Shown here in pieces: positions 44,872 through 57,591 of a stretch of DNA of 64,000 nt. The DNA lies in assembly GCA_003024785.1 (NCBI GenBank), contig PUQB01000612.1, positions 1-64,000 of the forward strand. Direction: 5' to 3'. Positions within the stretch are counted from its first letter, which is position 1, and each line of letters begins with the position of its first letter. The notes beneath the pieces were generated by a model. It saw only the letters and a program-made list of their open reading frames with translations. It made no database searches and had not been told where the DNA came from. Source of the stretch: Selaginella tamariscina. Its lineage: Eukaryota; Streptophyta; Lycopodiopsida; Selaginellales; Selaginellaceae. The translations under genes were made by a program, and so were the position numbers.

Positions 44872-47800
44872 TTATAATTTTTAGTTATATAATGTATATA
44901 AATTAGTCACTCTATGTATATATTATATGATATACATATTTATGTGTTTCTAGTAGTTAACACAAACAAAACAACAGACAACACACCTACCTTTCGAAAT
45001 AAACAGTTTCTAATCATGTACCAACAATGATAATTATAGATGTAGTCGAAAACTGAATGGCATTTCAAGCGAAGGACTACCCCCAGTTTGGTACATCAAA
45101 TATTAAAAGTTATCTTAGTTAATAGTCTGTTCCACTAATACAATGAGTTTAGAGTGGCACCTATTTTAATTCCTCAAGGTAAGTCTTAAAGTTCAAATCG
45201 TTTTAATCATTTCAATGCAGAAATGATATATATATACAAACAAAAATTGGCTATTAAACTTATTAAAAGAGCTTCATGATGGATCATAAGAAACCCTTTA
45301 ATATGAGAAAAAATCTATTTTAGAAAAGAATTTAAAGGTTGGATTATATTGATATTCTTTTTTGTTATATATATATATATATAATTATATATATAATATA
45401 TATATATATAATTATATATTGTCTTTAAACATCTCAAATCAAAAATTAAGAATACTTATAAATTATATTATATAAGGAACTTCAATGAAAAGATTGAAAA
45501 TATAAAGATAAATAATTTTTATAAAAAACAGGCATCATATACTTTCTCAAATTTTCCATAATGTGCACATTTATTTCTTTTTAAAAATAATTCTAGTATA
45601 TTTAGTCTCCACTTGTAATGTATGAGTTGATTGAGCACAATTCAAAGAAGGGTTACTAGGATGGTGTTGTCTAATGTTAAAGGTAGGATAAGTGCATCCA
45701 TAAGATGAACTATTGTGCAGGAATAAGGTGGGGAGTTGTCAACAAGTTTTCCTATTAAGTAGGAAGGGGAACTTGTAAGTTGAGAGGAAAATGAACCTCC
45801 TAGGAAGGAGATCCTCTTAAGAAAGGTAATCCTCTATGGAAGGAAGGATAGTTGGGATGGTTAGAGTTATGTGGCAAAATAGATATGGAAAGTAGGTAGG
45901 TATGGGAGAAGGAAGTATCCACAGTTATATTTCATCTTAGAAATACAAGTGCATCTTATGGGGAATCATGTTATGTGTGCGATTCTATTAAGAGGACTTC
46001 CTATGAGAGACAACACGCTTGGCCAAAGTAAGTTCTTATCTTTATTTGATTTGGGAGACTAGTCAGGTAGTGAGAAGATAGCAAATATATACATATAACT
46101 AATAAGAAAGTAACCTATTGTTTAGAGAGGAAAGTTGTTCTTCTTGTTGTAACACAATATTGATTAAAGGGAAATAAGGAGAGTGTTTTGGCATTTAACA
46201 TGCAGATTGCATACTCAGCATCAAGAATGGAAAGTGCCTTGAGAGGAGTCCGATACATGGATATCCAACTGCATTCTATCAATCCTCAGTACCTAGGACG
46301 GTGACCACTAGACAATGGGTGTGAAAGGAAAAGGTAACATGTCATGAAATTGAAAACATACCTTAAACCCAACATCATAAACAAATTTTCAAATGGAACT
46401 TTTGTTGAGCTATGAGTTGGAACATTTTGCTTTTACAAATGACTATGACATAACCACGTTGAGATAAGTACATATCACATACTAAAAAAGATGTCTTCTC
46501 ATTTTCAGTAGGTTTTGTTACAAGGTTTCATGACTTAAGATTCTTTTTGCCCTTCTTGACAAACTAGAAGGCAAATCATTAAAAATGAGTTGGTACACTG
46601 CATTTCTAGATCCTATTGCTTGTTCATTAGAGGAGGTGGATGCACCATATGAATGACTAGGCTTGTTTGCATTGTAGAATTCAAATATCCTAGCCAAGAT
46701 AGTGGGGTTTATTTCCATATCATCAAATCTTAAACCAGGAATTGAGGCCTTGAGAATCAAGACGTGGCAAAACATAAGTCTCATAACACCAGCTTCTCAT
46801 TAAATCCATGGTGGTAAATGGAAGGAGCTCATCATCAATTTGTTCAATTTGTTTATGGTCCTCCGATTATTGAGAACTTGCTATTGTGAGTCTTTTGCCT
46901 TTGACTAACTTCCTTTAAGACTACATATTATTTTAAAATTTCCTCTCATCTTCAAGAATGAGATCTAAATCTAGGTACAAGGGCACTTTGTCAACCTCAT
47001 TTTCTATTATACAAGGTGGAACCTTAGTTTCAACTTATCATTAAATGTGAACATATCACTACCCCACTGTCAACAACCAAAAGTCCATTGCATGCGAAGG
47101 TAGGGACAAGCATTGTTAATTATATTACCAAACCTAATAAAGAAAACTTTTCAATCCAATTGAAGTATGTTGCTTACCCTTAGAAACATCTTACATGCAT
47201 TTGTGGTGTATATAGAAATGGAAGAGGTCCCTCTTGTCCTTCTTCAATACATTGAAGACCTTGAGAATGTACGGATATCATGAGAGATTTGGAGATTTTT
47301 GCTGGATTCTATATAGAAAATTCTAGAGTGAACGGTGATGTTGTCCACGATACCCTCCATACCTCAGGTTAAAACATGATACACTGTTAAGCTTTTCTAG
47401 ATCACTTGAAAATGCATCCACTTGATATATAGCCATGGCTTGAAATTGCTATCACCTCGTTTGATGTTTATATTCTTGAAGTTCTTTCTAGACTTTCATT
47501 TGGAAATTGCATCCCCTATCGCTGTCCATTGGTGAAAGTTGGGCTAGAAAAGAGATTTATGTTTCCTGCCTCCGACCATTGGAATTTGGTGACCTTCTTT
47601 ATGAATTCGGGGTCATTCAACTTCTCATCAACAATGGAGAAATACTTCCTTATTATTGTCATTTAGTGGTTCTACACATCTTGCTTGATCTTGTTTATCA
47701 TGGCCACACTTGCCTTTCCTTCTCTTAACCCTTTCCATCTTCTCCCTCTCCTCGGTCATGTATTCATGCTATAGAGTAAAATGGAACATCAAGTGACTTC

Positions 47801-50700
47801 AAGCATCAACCATCATCCTCAGTACTGAGGATGATCTTATAAAGGAGACATGTTGTCGTCCTTGGTGTCACATGTGTTCCTATGTAAGATCATCCTATTC
47901 CAATAGACTAAAACGAGACTTACCCCAAAACATAAAATCATGTGGCTTTCAAAAGAGAACTAACAACTACAGCATTGCTCTCTATCTCTATAACAATTCT
48001 TATGTTCTCTTCAATAACCTTTAATATAGTACTCATAATTTGCAAACTTTATGCATTGATACAACATATTAATGTCTTTGTGGTAGCTCCATCACGATTT
48101 GGGTGGTGGTGAAAGCTTTGCACAATACCATGTCATCAAAATGATTTTGTTCACAAGTGCATACAAGTATTACATACAAGGTATTAAATATAGTTGTCAA
48201 ATAAGTGCATACAAGTATTACATATTGGATGAGTTTGACCTTCTCAAAGTTGTTTTAAATTTCAAGAAGTGTTATGTTCACACAAATGTGATAATTTTGT
48301 TGTATCCTCCTTTTTATTATGTGAGCCATTGAAGTTAATGGTTTCTACACAATCAACATTATTAAATAGTTCACATAAATTAATAACAAACATCTACTAA
48401 GAGTGTTATAGTTTTAATATGATCCTTTTTACTTTGGAGGTTGATTGGAGACTTACCAAACTATGTTGACAAGCCCTAGGTATAGAAGAAACATTCTACT
48501 TAATGCATTTGGGTATTTAATAATGGTTCAGTTGGGTGTTTAAGTATTTGCAAGATACGTTGGGTAAAGTTAGCATTTTCATCTAGAAAACTCTCCCTTC
48601 ATTTTTGGTATCCCAATTTGTGAGTTTGGTGTGTTAGTTATAACTAAAAAGACTTAACCCTTGGGTTAGGGTTTAAGGGTTGATGGGTATTAAGTTAAAA
48701 ACTCATCAAGTATATTTTATTGGAATAAATTCCGTGTTACCCCACTTTATAAAATAGAAAAATAGGGTGAGGGGTGATGGGGTGAGGGGGAGGAGGGGGA
48801 CAAGGGGCTTTGTCACATATATTAAGTAGAGGGGTGTGGGAAAAGCATGCTAGAGACTGAGAGATGTAGTTTCTTCCTCCCTGCCAGCATAAGCCTAGTT
48901 TATGTTGTTAAAGCACACTATTTGTGCCACCCAAAATTTCAACGTATAGGGGTATGTCACACTATAAGGGTATCCACATTGTTATACCTGGGTAACTCCT
49001 TTAGTTCAGGGTTTACAGAGGAGTTCTCGAGTTGGTATTTAAGGGGCCACGTTTGTGGCACCATGTGTAACTCTTGATTCTAAGGGGCTATAACAAGATA
49101 ACCAACATCTTAGGAAATAGTGTCACATGAACATGTGACACTAAGTTAGATGACATGCGGTACAATGCTTGAGGCATGCCTTTATGAGTTTATCACTGAA
49201 GGGTTGGATATCCTAACAAGTAGGTGTACTTGTGCTCGCATTAGGGTGCTAAGCCTTGGGCATTTACTCAAGGGAGGTTAGGTATAATAATTGGGTGTGT
49301 TAACAAGCACACTTGGCCAGGGGTGTTCTTCATGGGTGTGTGTAAATATATTTATGATTTGAACAACCTAAGCTTATTAGTAAGAGCCTTTTGTGAGGCA
49401 CTTGTGTGGTACATGCTTAGGGTTTTCCAAACCTAGACTTAGGTGTTCTCTTAGCACAACACTTGTGTTCGCCTTAGGTACACACTTGTGTTGACACTAA
49501 ATACTAACCTTGGGACTAGGATATAACTTGGCCTCACAAATCCTTATGAGTTAATAGTGGGTCAAGGTCTCCCTTGTCGCCCTAAAGGGAAATAAGGGTG
49601 ATTTGGGAGTACACATGAGTAAGTGACAATGCCTTAGTTTTGTCATGAGACTATGTGTGAAACACGTCTCCTTGGTAGGGTTAGGGCATGAACATGTGTA
49701 AGTCTCTTGGGCATGATCCTAAAAATATACTTGAGGTATCTTTTGAGGTTTTGGGGATAATCATTTTAAAGAACTTAGGGTACGACCTTAAAATCTCGTG
49801 CCTATTTAGGCATTTGAGTTAGATTCTTGGGGTCATCTTAAAAGATTTAGCCTTGCTCAACATAGGTTGTTAATGTTGGATGGCCACTTAACAATCACGT
49901 GTTAGCCCTTTGGGTTAAAACTTTAACAAAGAGAGTAACTACAAGTTCTTAATGTATAGTCTTTAACAAAAAACTAGGACTCTTAAAAAAACATTCAATA
50001 TTAAAAAAGGATCTACTTTTAAATGTTAAGAAGATTACCATGAGTTCGGGGTCTTGTAGCTGTGTAGCACCTCCAAATAGCAAGAAGGATCCACTAGTAG
50101 AATGGGCTAGGCTCCTCGAAAATGTGCTTCTCACTACACAACCACACTAACCCAAGACTGAGACAAGACAAGCATACAAAAATAACCACTTCAGATAAAA
50201 TTTTCCGTTTTATATTCAATTTTTTCTCTTTTGTTGTTTCTTATGGTGCAAATTCCATGATTTCATATGGAAAAGTCATGAAGTTGCAGCATATTCTTGT
50301 AGGACTAGGAGGACTCAACCCAAGATATTTCAGCTTAACTCAAATGATTGTTTTAGGTCCCAAATGCCTAGTCTTGTCTCCACAATGATTTGTCTTCAAC
50401 TTCCAAAATTTTAGTTGGTTCTTTAACCAAAATCTCCCCTACCATCTCATCTTGGTTCTCCAAGGTCTAAGATTAAACCAACAAACAAATGGTACAATTA
50501 CCCTTAGTTGTAGCCTACTTTGCAAAACGCCACCCCATCGGAACACATTAAGTTAGGTATGTTATGGCCAACACTTTGTTAAGACCTTGTGAGGCTTGTG
50601 TATGCACTAGCTTCAGTGACTCTTAACAATGCTCTATGGCTAGCACAACAATATGAGACATCCCCCCCCACTTGCAACTTCACGTTCTCTAGTTCCACTT
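44872..50700. other. Mostly unassigned region
   Basis: 44.9-45.6 kb is very AT-rich. The minus-strand stretch 46,518-46,784 (with DMEINPTILARIFEFYNANK) is open but not recognised. About 48,600-50,100 is G/T-rich on the plus strand with many short TTAGGG- and CTTGGG-like words, and could be LTR or leader sequence of E6. I found no matching repeat after 62.2 kb to confirm this. No host gene is supported. Confidence 0.4.
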
Positions 50701-53208
50701 CATGTTGGGATAGTCATGTTATAATGGAGGTTGATGTTGTTGATGCTCGTGTACCAGCACAAGGTTAGGGTCATGAACATGCAGTCCGTTGTTGGGCATG
50801 TGATAAGGTTGGACACACATATTGGCACTGTCAACATTTTCCCGATTGGCATCCTCCATTTCTAAGGTGGAGGCCTTTACATCAACAATGTCCGGTTGGT
50901 CCTTGTGCAAACCCTCAGTCTTTCTTTGGGAATTTCATCAAGGGGTTCACTCGACACCAATTCATCCAGTATTTACTTTTCAAATTCAATTTAATAACAC
51001 GACATGTTTTGATTTTCTTTTAGTGTTGGTTGACTTTTCTAGACATGTTTTACACATTGTTGTCTTCATTTATGCCATGTGGTAAAACCAATCTTCATTC
51101 TTTACGGCAACGGATACACTCATGCTTGTTTGCGGGATGAGACTAACTCATTATTCATGTGAATGATAGTGAGCTTAAGTTTCAATCTTTGTAGGTGGTG
51201 CTAAGTCAAGCTTTTGACCTTATTTTTGGTATGGATTGACTTGCAATCATATCAAATGTAACTTTGAAAAGTCTCCCTCTTAATTGACTATCCCTCATTT
51301 TTCTTCCATTCCTCTTACTTCTATTCCACTTTGTTCATTTACTTCTAACTCTACTTTCATCACTTTTATCTTATCCTTACTTCTTGTAGTTTTTCTTCAT
51401 GCTCTTTCATTCCCTCTCTGGATCCTTCATATGATCATTGTGATGCAATCATTGATTAATTCAAGAAAGAGTATACTGATCTTTTCGACTTTGACTTATC
51501 ATATAAAGCCAAGATTGCAACATGTCACCCTATTCCAACTAGGAATACTAGGTTAATAAAGGTACATGTTTAGCGTTAGTCACCAAAGGAGCTCAAGATC
51601 TTATGAGCAATGTTAAAAAAATGTTGGAGAAGGGTGTTATCCAAAAGTCTCAAAGTCCTTGGGCGCGTGAACTTCATCTTGTGATGAAGTTAAATGAGAG
51701 CATTTGGTTCTGCATTGACTATTGCCGATTAAATGATGTAATTATTTCAGATGTTTACCACTTCCTCATATTGCAGATCTTCTGGATCAATTAGGACGAA
51801 GTTGTTGGTTCACCAAGTTATATCTCACCTTTGGATATTAGCGAGTTTTGATGGCTGACATGAACATTCTTAAAACTGCTTTTTGGACACCATTTGATTT
51901 GTATGAATTCTTAGTGATGCCTTTTGGTTTAAGCAATGCTCCAGCAACTTTCCAGCATATGATGAACGAAGTTATTTGTAATATGCCGAAGGTGACTACC
52001 GACTTCATCGATGATGTTTTGATCCACTCGAAAGAAACATAGGAGAAGTATGTTTGTGATGTATGTAAGGTTTTGAATTAGATGCGGGAAGTTGATTTGA
52101 AAGCTGAAGCAGTATAAATGTGTGTTTGGATTCAAGGACATTACTTATTTTGGCTATCACATTTCCCATGAAGGTTTATAATAACTTATTGTAGTTCTGA
52201 AGTTCCCTATTCCAAAATGTGTGAACGATGTGCATTTTTTGGCAAGGCACAATTATCTTGGTTGTTTTATTAATTATCTTTCAAATCGTACTACACCATT
52301 ACATGCATTACTAAAGTCGCCAATGTCATCTTTTGTGTAGTTCAAGGATTGCAAGCAAGTGTTTAAAGATCTTAAGGAACTATTGATGACTCCTCCAGTT
52401 TTGGTATACCCTAATTACACTCATCCCTTCATCTTGCATGTGGATGTTTCTAACATTGATCTCAGGGGCGTGTTGATGTAGGAGAGTATGAGTGTGTATG
52501 GTCAACTTTATCTTATTGTGTACATCAACTGTATGTTATAGCCAATAGAGGTGAACTACTCCACAATAGAGAAGGAGTGTCTAACAACGATTTGGGGTTT
52601 TGAGAAGCTCCATGCCTACTTGCATGATTCTTAGATACTGTTGAAAGGCAATCATGCTACAATCACTTCATTGTTAAAGTAGGAGAACTTAATTGGTTGT
52701 ATTGCTTGATGGGTCTTGAAGCTTCAAATTTACAACTTTGAGGTTGTTCATTGCTTAGGGAGTTCCATTGCTAATGCTGACGCTCTTTCTTAAACTCCTC
52801 TTTCACCTTTTCTCTCTTCATTTATTCTAAAGGAGCCAGTTGTTCCAACATCAGTGAATTTTCTGAATGAAGATTTGGTACTGTCAACAACTATTGAGCC
52901 ATGGATCAAAAGGCTTCATTTCATGATGGGTTTAAGAATTCTATATTGCTTGCTAATGACTTGCCATTCAAGCACTTACATTCTCATGACGACCTTCTTT
53001 ATTTTGTAAGGATTGATCCGGATGATCATTTGCGGTTGGTGGTGTCTTCAATCTTCATTCCACGCTTCCTCCATGCTTACCATGACTCTCCTGTTTTTAG
53101 CATGCACATAGAACATCATCATGTAATTGAGAAGCTACACAAATCTTTTTATTGGCCAGAGTTGTGAAGAGATGTGATCTGGATGTGGTAGTTGTGTGTG
53201 GTGCCAAG
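50700..53208 (+). pseudogene. E6: decayed Ty3/gypsy element, part before the MULE
   Basis: A CCHC knuckle (RCWACDKVGHTYWHC) is at 50,787-50,831, with protease traces at about 51,100-51,250. RT: a start at 51,603 (KKMLEKGVIQKSQSPWAREL), then MPFGLSNAPATFQHMMNEV and active site FIDDVLIHSKE (about 52,000-52,035). RNase H traces are at 52,400-52,800. The integrase zinc finger begins at about 53,060 (HHHVIEKLHKSFYWPEL). The finger is cut at 53,208 by the MULE and resumes at 61,125. Many stops are present. It is related to E3 by its FIDDVLIH motif. Confidence 0.8.
53200..53208 (+). repeat. MULE target-site duplication, left
   Basis: GGTGCCAAG, identical to 61,116-61,124. Confidence 0.9.
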
Positions 53209-53320
53209 GAGGATTAGCAAAAACCGGGCTTCGTACAACGGGCTTTTCGCATATTCCCGAATATCCAAGAATATTCTGTCAAATAAACGGGAATATTCTA
53301 GAATATTCTGCCAAGTAGAT
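53209..53320 (+). repeat. MULE left terminal inverted repeat and subterminal region
   Basis: The first about 25 bp pair imperfectly with the right end (shared GAGG, CAAAAA, GGGCTTC). Then several GAATATTC palindromes occur, and nearby (53,340-53,410) three CCGAC-containing half-sites of the central array. Confidence 0.8.
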
Positions 53321-53614
53321 TATCTTTAACTTTCAATATAAAATGCCGACCAACAAGTGAAAAAAACTAATTATTTGCCGACTAGACTTTACTATACCGA
53401 CTGGACTTAAAAGGTCGCAGGTTTGACATTGCACTTGCAATCAACCAATAACCGATGCACTTCTGCTGGAGTAAGGGTCCGCCTCTGTAAGAAGTAAGTA
53501 ATCGTTGGTCCAATCCAAGAACATGAGTGTACACAAAATACATGTGTTGGCAGGGGCTCCAGTTCTTGGCTTTCTGAAAAGTTGCACAAGTGCATGACGG
53601 AACAGTAGAAATTG

Positions 53615-56578
53615 TTACCTAGCAGATTGCATGCCTGCAGAGACAATGAAGGCCTCAGTCTTCCCTCTTTGAACCACCTCCACGTTGTTGATCCGACCTT
53701 GAAGAATCTTTGCCTGGTTGTAATGTTTCTCATGTTCCTTGGACATTCTTGTTGGTGTTCGCACACTCCGTCCATGGTATGTTGGTACTCTATGTGCTCC
53801 CTCTCCTCTTGGTGGTGATGGTGTTCGATCCATTCGGCTACTACTGTCGTCTACCATTTCTTCAAATCCCTCCAACTTGAATCCTGCTTTCAGAAGAGCT
53901 TCAACCTCATTTGCATTCAAGTTTGTTCCTTTTTGAACTGGCCAAACCTCTGGAACTTCTGGAATACTCTCAGGAGGAATCCCTGCATATGGTCGTCTGA
54001 AGCAACAAGAATCGCGTGGGCAGAACCATAACATCTGATGAGTGAACTCAATGTTCCCAAATGCATTTGTATATTGCCGTCTACCGTGAAATCCTGGTGC
54101 CGGTACACGATGTGGATATCCTATGGGTCTGCCACACTTGCTGTTACCGTCCTGAGTGAGACCTAGACATTTCACCTGACTTGCCTCCCCAATGCGTCTG
54201 ATGGCCCACTGAGTCATCAACGTCTCTCTTTCAGTGACATTGACATCTTGAAACTTGAGTTTTTTCCTGCGTGCATTTGGGATGACTTGTTCTGCATATT
54301 GTGTGTCATGTCTATGTGTACGAAGTGCATCAATCCCATGGTCCCCAGTTGACGGTTGACGAACGGTTCGAACACGAACATTTGTTGTAGAGGCAAACTC
54401 TGGACTTGCAAGATGCTCTTCATCACTAACAAGATTTGCAAAAGTTGTTGGAGACACTGATTTTCCCGCTGAAAGTTTCTGCTGTGCACGTTTCAGAAGA
54501 GTTTCCATGGAAGGACCTGTGCCTGAATATCTCCCTTCAAATGATGCCTTGACCTTTGCACTTTGGAAAACAGCATCTGTTAAATCTAACATTGTTGCCT
54601 CCAACAAAGGAACACGCTTCGTCAGCCTTGCTCTTCGTGCTCTTGCATGAACAACTTCGGAGTTGTTAGTGGTAGGCACATTCGCAACACCATCTTCTGT
54701 CAAGTCAATTATCTCTGTCATGGAAATATGATCTTCATGTCTTGCCCACCATGACAGCCATGTTTGCAAAGCGCTAACGTTACTGGACCTGCCTTCCCAA
54801 AATGACTCCAACATTACTCGTCGTTCCAACTTATCTTGGTTGGTTAGTGCTGCAGGCCATGAGCGTGCAAGGTTCATGTGCTCCTCCCTGTGTTCCTCAA
54901 GTATCCACTTCTTTGTAACTTGACGCACTGACTGCATGTAATGGAACAAACAACTCCTTTCTCTTCCTCTCATCTTTGACCCATTGTTGAAAACTTGACG
55001 CAATGCTAACCAAATTGCACCTGACTCATCTGACATGAACCCCGCAAAGTTCACATTATGAAGTCCTTGCTTGCTGCACACTTGAAGCATAGTGTTCAAA
55101 AATTTGATCACCGCCACACTATCCTCCCTGATCATGTCACCATAAGCAAGTGTCACCATCGACCTTAAACTACACAAACATAAGTGCATTATATTAGTAA
55201 GTATTTTAAAACATAGATATGTTAATACTTACAATGGATCATAGAGATGTATTCCCAGTGTACACCAATCATCAATACGATATGTGTGGTCTAGCACCAC
55301 CCACTGCTGTTCGAGATCACCTCCAGATTGACACCTTCTAATGTAGTCTATTCCGGATCCTGGGCCGGCAACCGTCATTTTGAAGATTAAAGGCTGCTCT
55401 TCAGCTCCGTTGAGGTCCATTCCGGGTATGTGGATAACATGTATGAATGGGATTGATAGCTTCTTCTTTAACTGCAGAAGTCCTTCGTAACCTTCTTTGA
55501 AACGAGTGTCTCTTGTTCTAGCCTGAGATATCCATTCTCTTGTTCTACAGTGGAAAGGTTAAGCATCTCCAAAAGGAAATAATAATTTTTTTGCTTACCG
55601 GCGGTGATTTGTGAGTGGTAGTAGATCTGACAGAACCTTGTCGTATGATACATCTCCAGAATCTGTTACCAGTTTTTCCAAAATTATATTGCGTGCTGCT
55701 TGAAACTCTATGACACGTTGATTAGTTCTTGGGGTTGCAGCGACTGCTTTGTTGATTGTCTCCTTAGCTCTGTCTTTAGAGACCATGGATTCGGGTGGTC
55801 TACGTGGGTGTTGATGTTCTCCAAGATGGATGAAAAGCCTCGTGCATGTGATATCATCTGGAATTATGTAATATGCAACAACGGAGCATGTCTGCACTAG
55901 AAGGGGCTCATTGTTGCAATGCACACACTTCATTCCAAGCACTCTACCATCTGAAGATAACTGGACTTTATCAATGGTGCCCTTAAATTGGCAGTCATTT
56001 GCTTTCTTACTGAAGCTGATGAACGGACATGTTTCCTTTACGCATTTCATGTGGCCAATACATGAACTGCGACTAACACGAGCTGGAACATTCCAATGTG
56101 TTGTGCAGCGTTGAGTCCAGTAATCACACCCATCCTTCCTATTCATCCCTTTGTACTTGTCCTTCATTGTTTCGTGTGCTGGCAACTCGTAAATCACATT
56201 TCCGTTGCAATCTTCTGGGACCTCAGCAACTTGCTGAATCGATGACGAGACCACCAGTTGCTTCCCAATCCTACATCTCTGACTATTGCGAAGTATTGTT
56301 ACCATAGAATTGTCCCGATCTGTTGTCTCCAACCGGAATAGCGGTCCTTTGGAAGGAAGAAGTGTGTAATACACAAAACTGCTAGCTCTTGCCCCTTCTG
56401 GTTCTACCTCAACATTCGCAGCATCTCCACCAACAACAGACATCAAATGCAGCACTTTAAAAGATTGCCAAGGTGGAATGTCAAATGCAGACCTGAGATC
56501 TGTTTCAAAGACAAATGCAATACCATCTTCATCTGCAGGGAAGTCCTTGTCAACACCATTGTAGCTGATTCTTGCCAT
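53615..56578 (-). CDS. MULE transposase, three exons
   Basis: Exons 56,578-55,599, 55,544-55,233 and 55,169-53,615 (introns of 54 and 63 nt, GTAAGC...TAG and GTAAGT...TAG) give 2,847 nt, an unbroken frame of about 948 residues from MARISYNGVDKDFPADEDG. The N-terminal part has a Cys/His cluster resembling the GCM/WRKY-like DNA-binding fingers of MULEs (SSCIGHMKCVKETC, GMKCVHC, HLGEHQHP). The catalytic part shows D in WVVLDHTYRIDDW (about 55,291), D in GFMSDESGAIWLAL (about 55,030) and the C/H motif SCLFHYMQSVRQ. The third acid I could not place surely. The Cys-rich C-terminus (CLGLTQDGNSKCGRP, WFCPRDSCC) may be a second zinc region. It should cut and move the element. An in-frame upstream ATG at 56,620 is an alternative start. 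Confidence 0.85.
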
Positions 56579-56843
56579 GTAGCAAAAATGGAACAAACAA
56601 AAGTTAAAATTCAAAGACAATGAACATATTACACACGATGGTTAATGTGTTTGTTAGTCGTGAGGCAATCATTTCATTGACAAATATTAAAAATAATATT
56701 AATTGCGTGCGTCTGGGTAGAAGAGTGAAATTAATTTACTGCGTCTGGGTAGGTTTTTTGTAAATTAAAAAGTTTTACTATGTACAAGTGGCGATCATGC
56801 ATGCAATATGTTTACAGAAATTAGGTTGGTTTTTAATTGATTT

Positions 56844-56905
56844 AGGGCGGCTAGGGTTTTGCAATTAGGGCGGCTAGGGCAGCTAGGGCGGCTAGGTTTT
56901 CGTGG
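56844..56905. promoter_or_regulatory. GGCGGCTAGG repeats with telo-box-like motif
   Basis: Four GGC(G/A)GCTAGG-type units flank TAGGGTTTT, which reads as AAACCCTA (telo-box) on the minus strand. It lies about 270 bp upstream of the transposase start. In plants this motif is common in promoters of growth-related genes. Its role here is inferred. Confidence 0.4.
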
Positions 56906-57074
56906 AGCAGGGGCTCATTTGGGGGCATAGCGTGGAGCAAGTGTGGCTCCAGGGATTAATCACAATAGGCTTCCATTGAGGGGGTGAGTATTTTCTGATT
57001 TCTTCATGATCTGCTCATGATCTTTTCATGATCTGTTCATCTTTTTACATCTCTTCACAGTTGCAAGAAATCCG

Positions 57075-57506
57075 AGTCGGCCTGCCGACTCGGACTGACT
57101 TCGTTGTCCGTCCCAGTCGGCAGGCCGACTGGGGTGGACTGTTCCAGATCCAGTCAACATTTTGACCGGGGTTGACTGTTCCAGCCCCAGTCAGCATTTT
57201 GACTAGGGTTGACTGTTCTAGTCCCACCTAGCATTTTGACTGGGCCTTGCTTCGTTCCCAGTCCCAGACTGGGCCTCCCTTTGTTGCCAGTCCCAGTCGG
57301 CATGCCGACTGGGCTCCCTTTGTTGCCAGGCCCAGTCGGCATGCCGACTGGGACTCCCTTTGATGCCAGTCCCAGTCGGCATGCCGACTGGGCTCCCTTT
57401 GTTGCCAGTCCCAGTCGGCATGCCGACTGGGCTCCCTTTGTGCCAGGCCCAGTCGGCATGCCGACTGGGACTTACAGCAACTGCTCTCTCAGTCGGCACG
57501 CCGACT
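57075..57506. repeat. Array of palindromes spaced about 40 bp between the two MULE genes
   Basis: Five perfect copies of the palindrome AGTCGGCATGCCGACT start at 57,295, 57,334, 57,374, 57,413 and 57,451. One-base variants start at 57,075, 57,115 and 57,491, and decayed units at about 57,152, 57,189 and 57,227. Spacing is 37-40 bp. The array fills the gap between the divergent genes and half-sites occur near both element ends. Likely a protein-binding array (transposase or methyltransferase). Confidence 0.9.
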
Positions 57507-57591
57507 GTGAGGGCTAGTATGTTTTTTTAATTTTTTTAAACATCTTTGAACATTTATTACAGTTTTTTGTTAAACCTTATTGCTTTTGTAG

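Noticed and set aside
44560..44877. Plus-strand gene
   Set aside because: It overlaps the E3 leader, primer site and LTR and has no protein character.
48600..50100. LTR of E6
   Set aside because: The composition fits, but no second copy is visible after 62.2 kb, so borders cannot be supported.
57075..57506. CRISPR-like spacing of the array
   Set aside because: The intervening segments resemble each other, the repeats are perfect palindromes, and the genome is a plant; no cas genes exist here.
57154..57517. Open frames on both strands through the palindrome array
   Set aside because: They arise because the repeat unit happens to lack stops; the predicted peptides are only translations of the repeated DNA.
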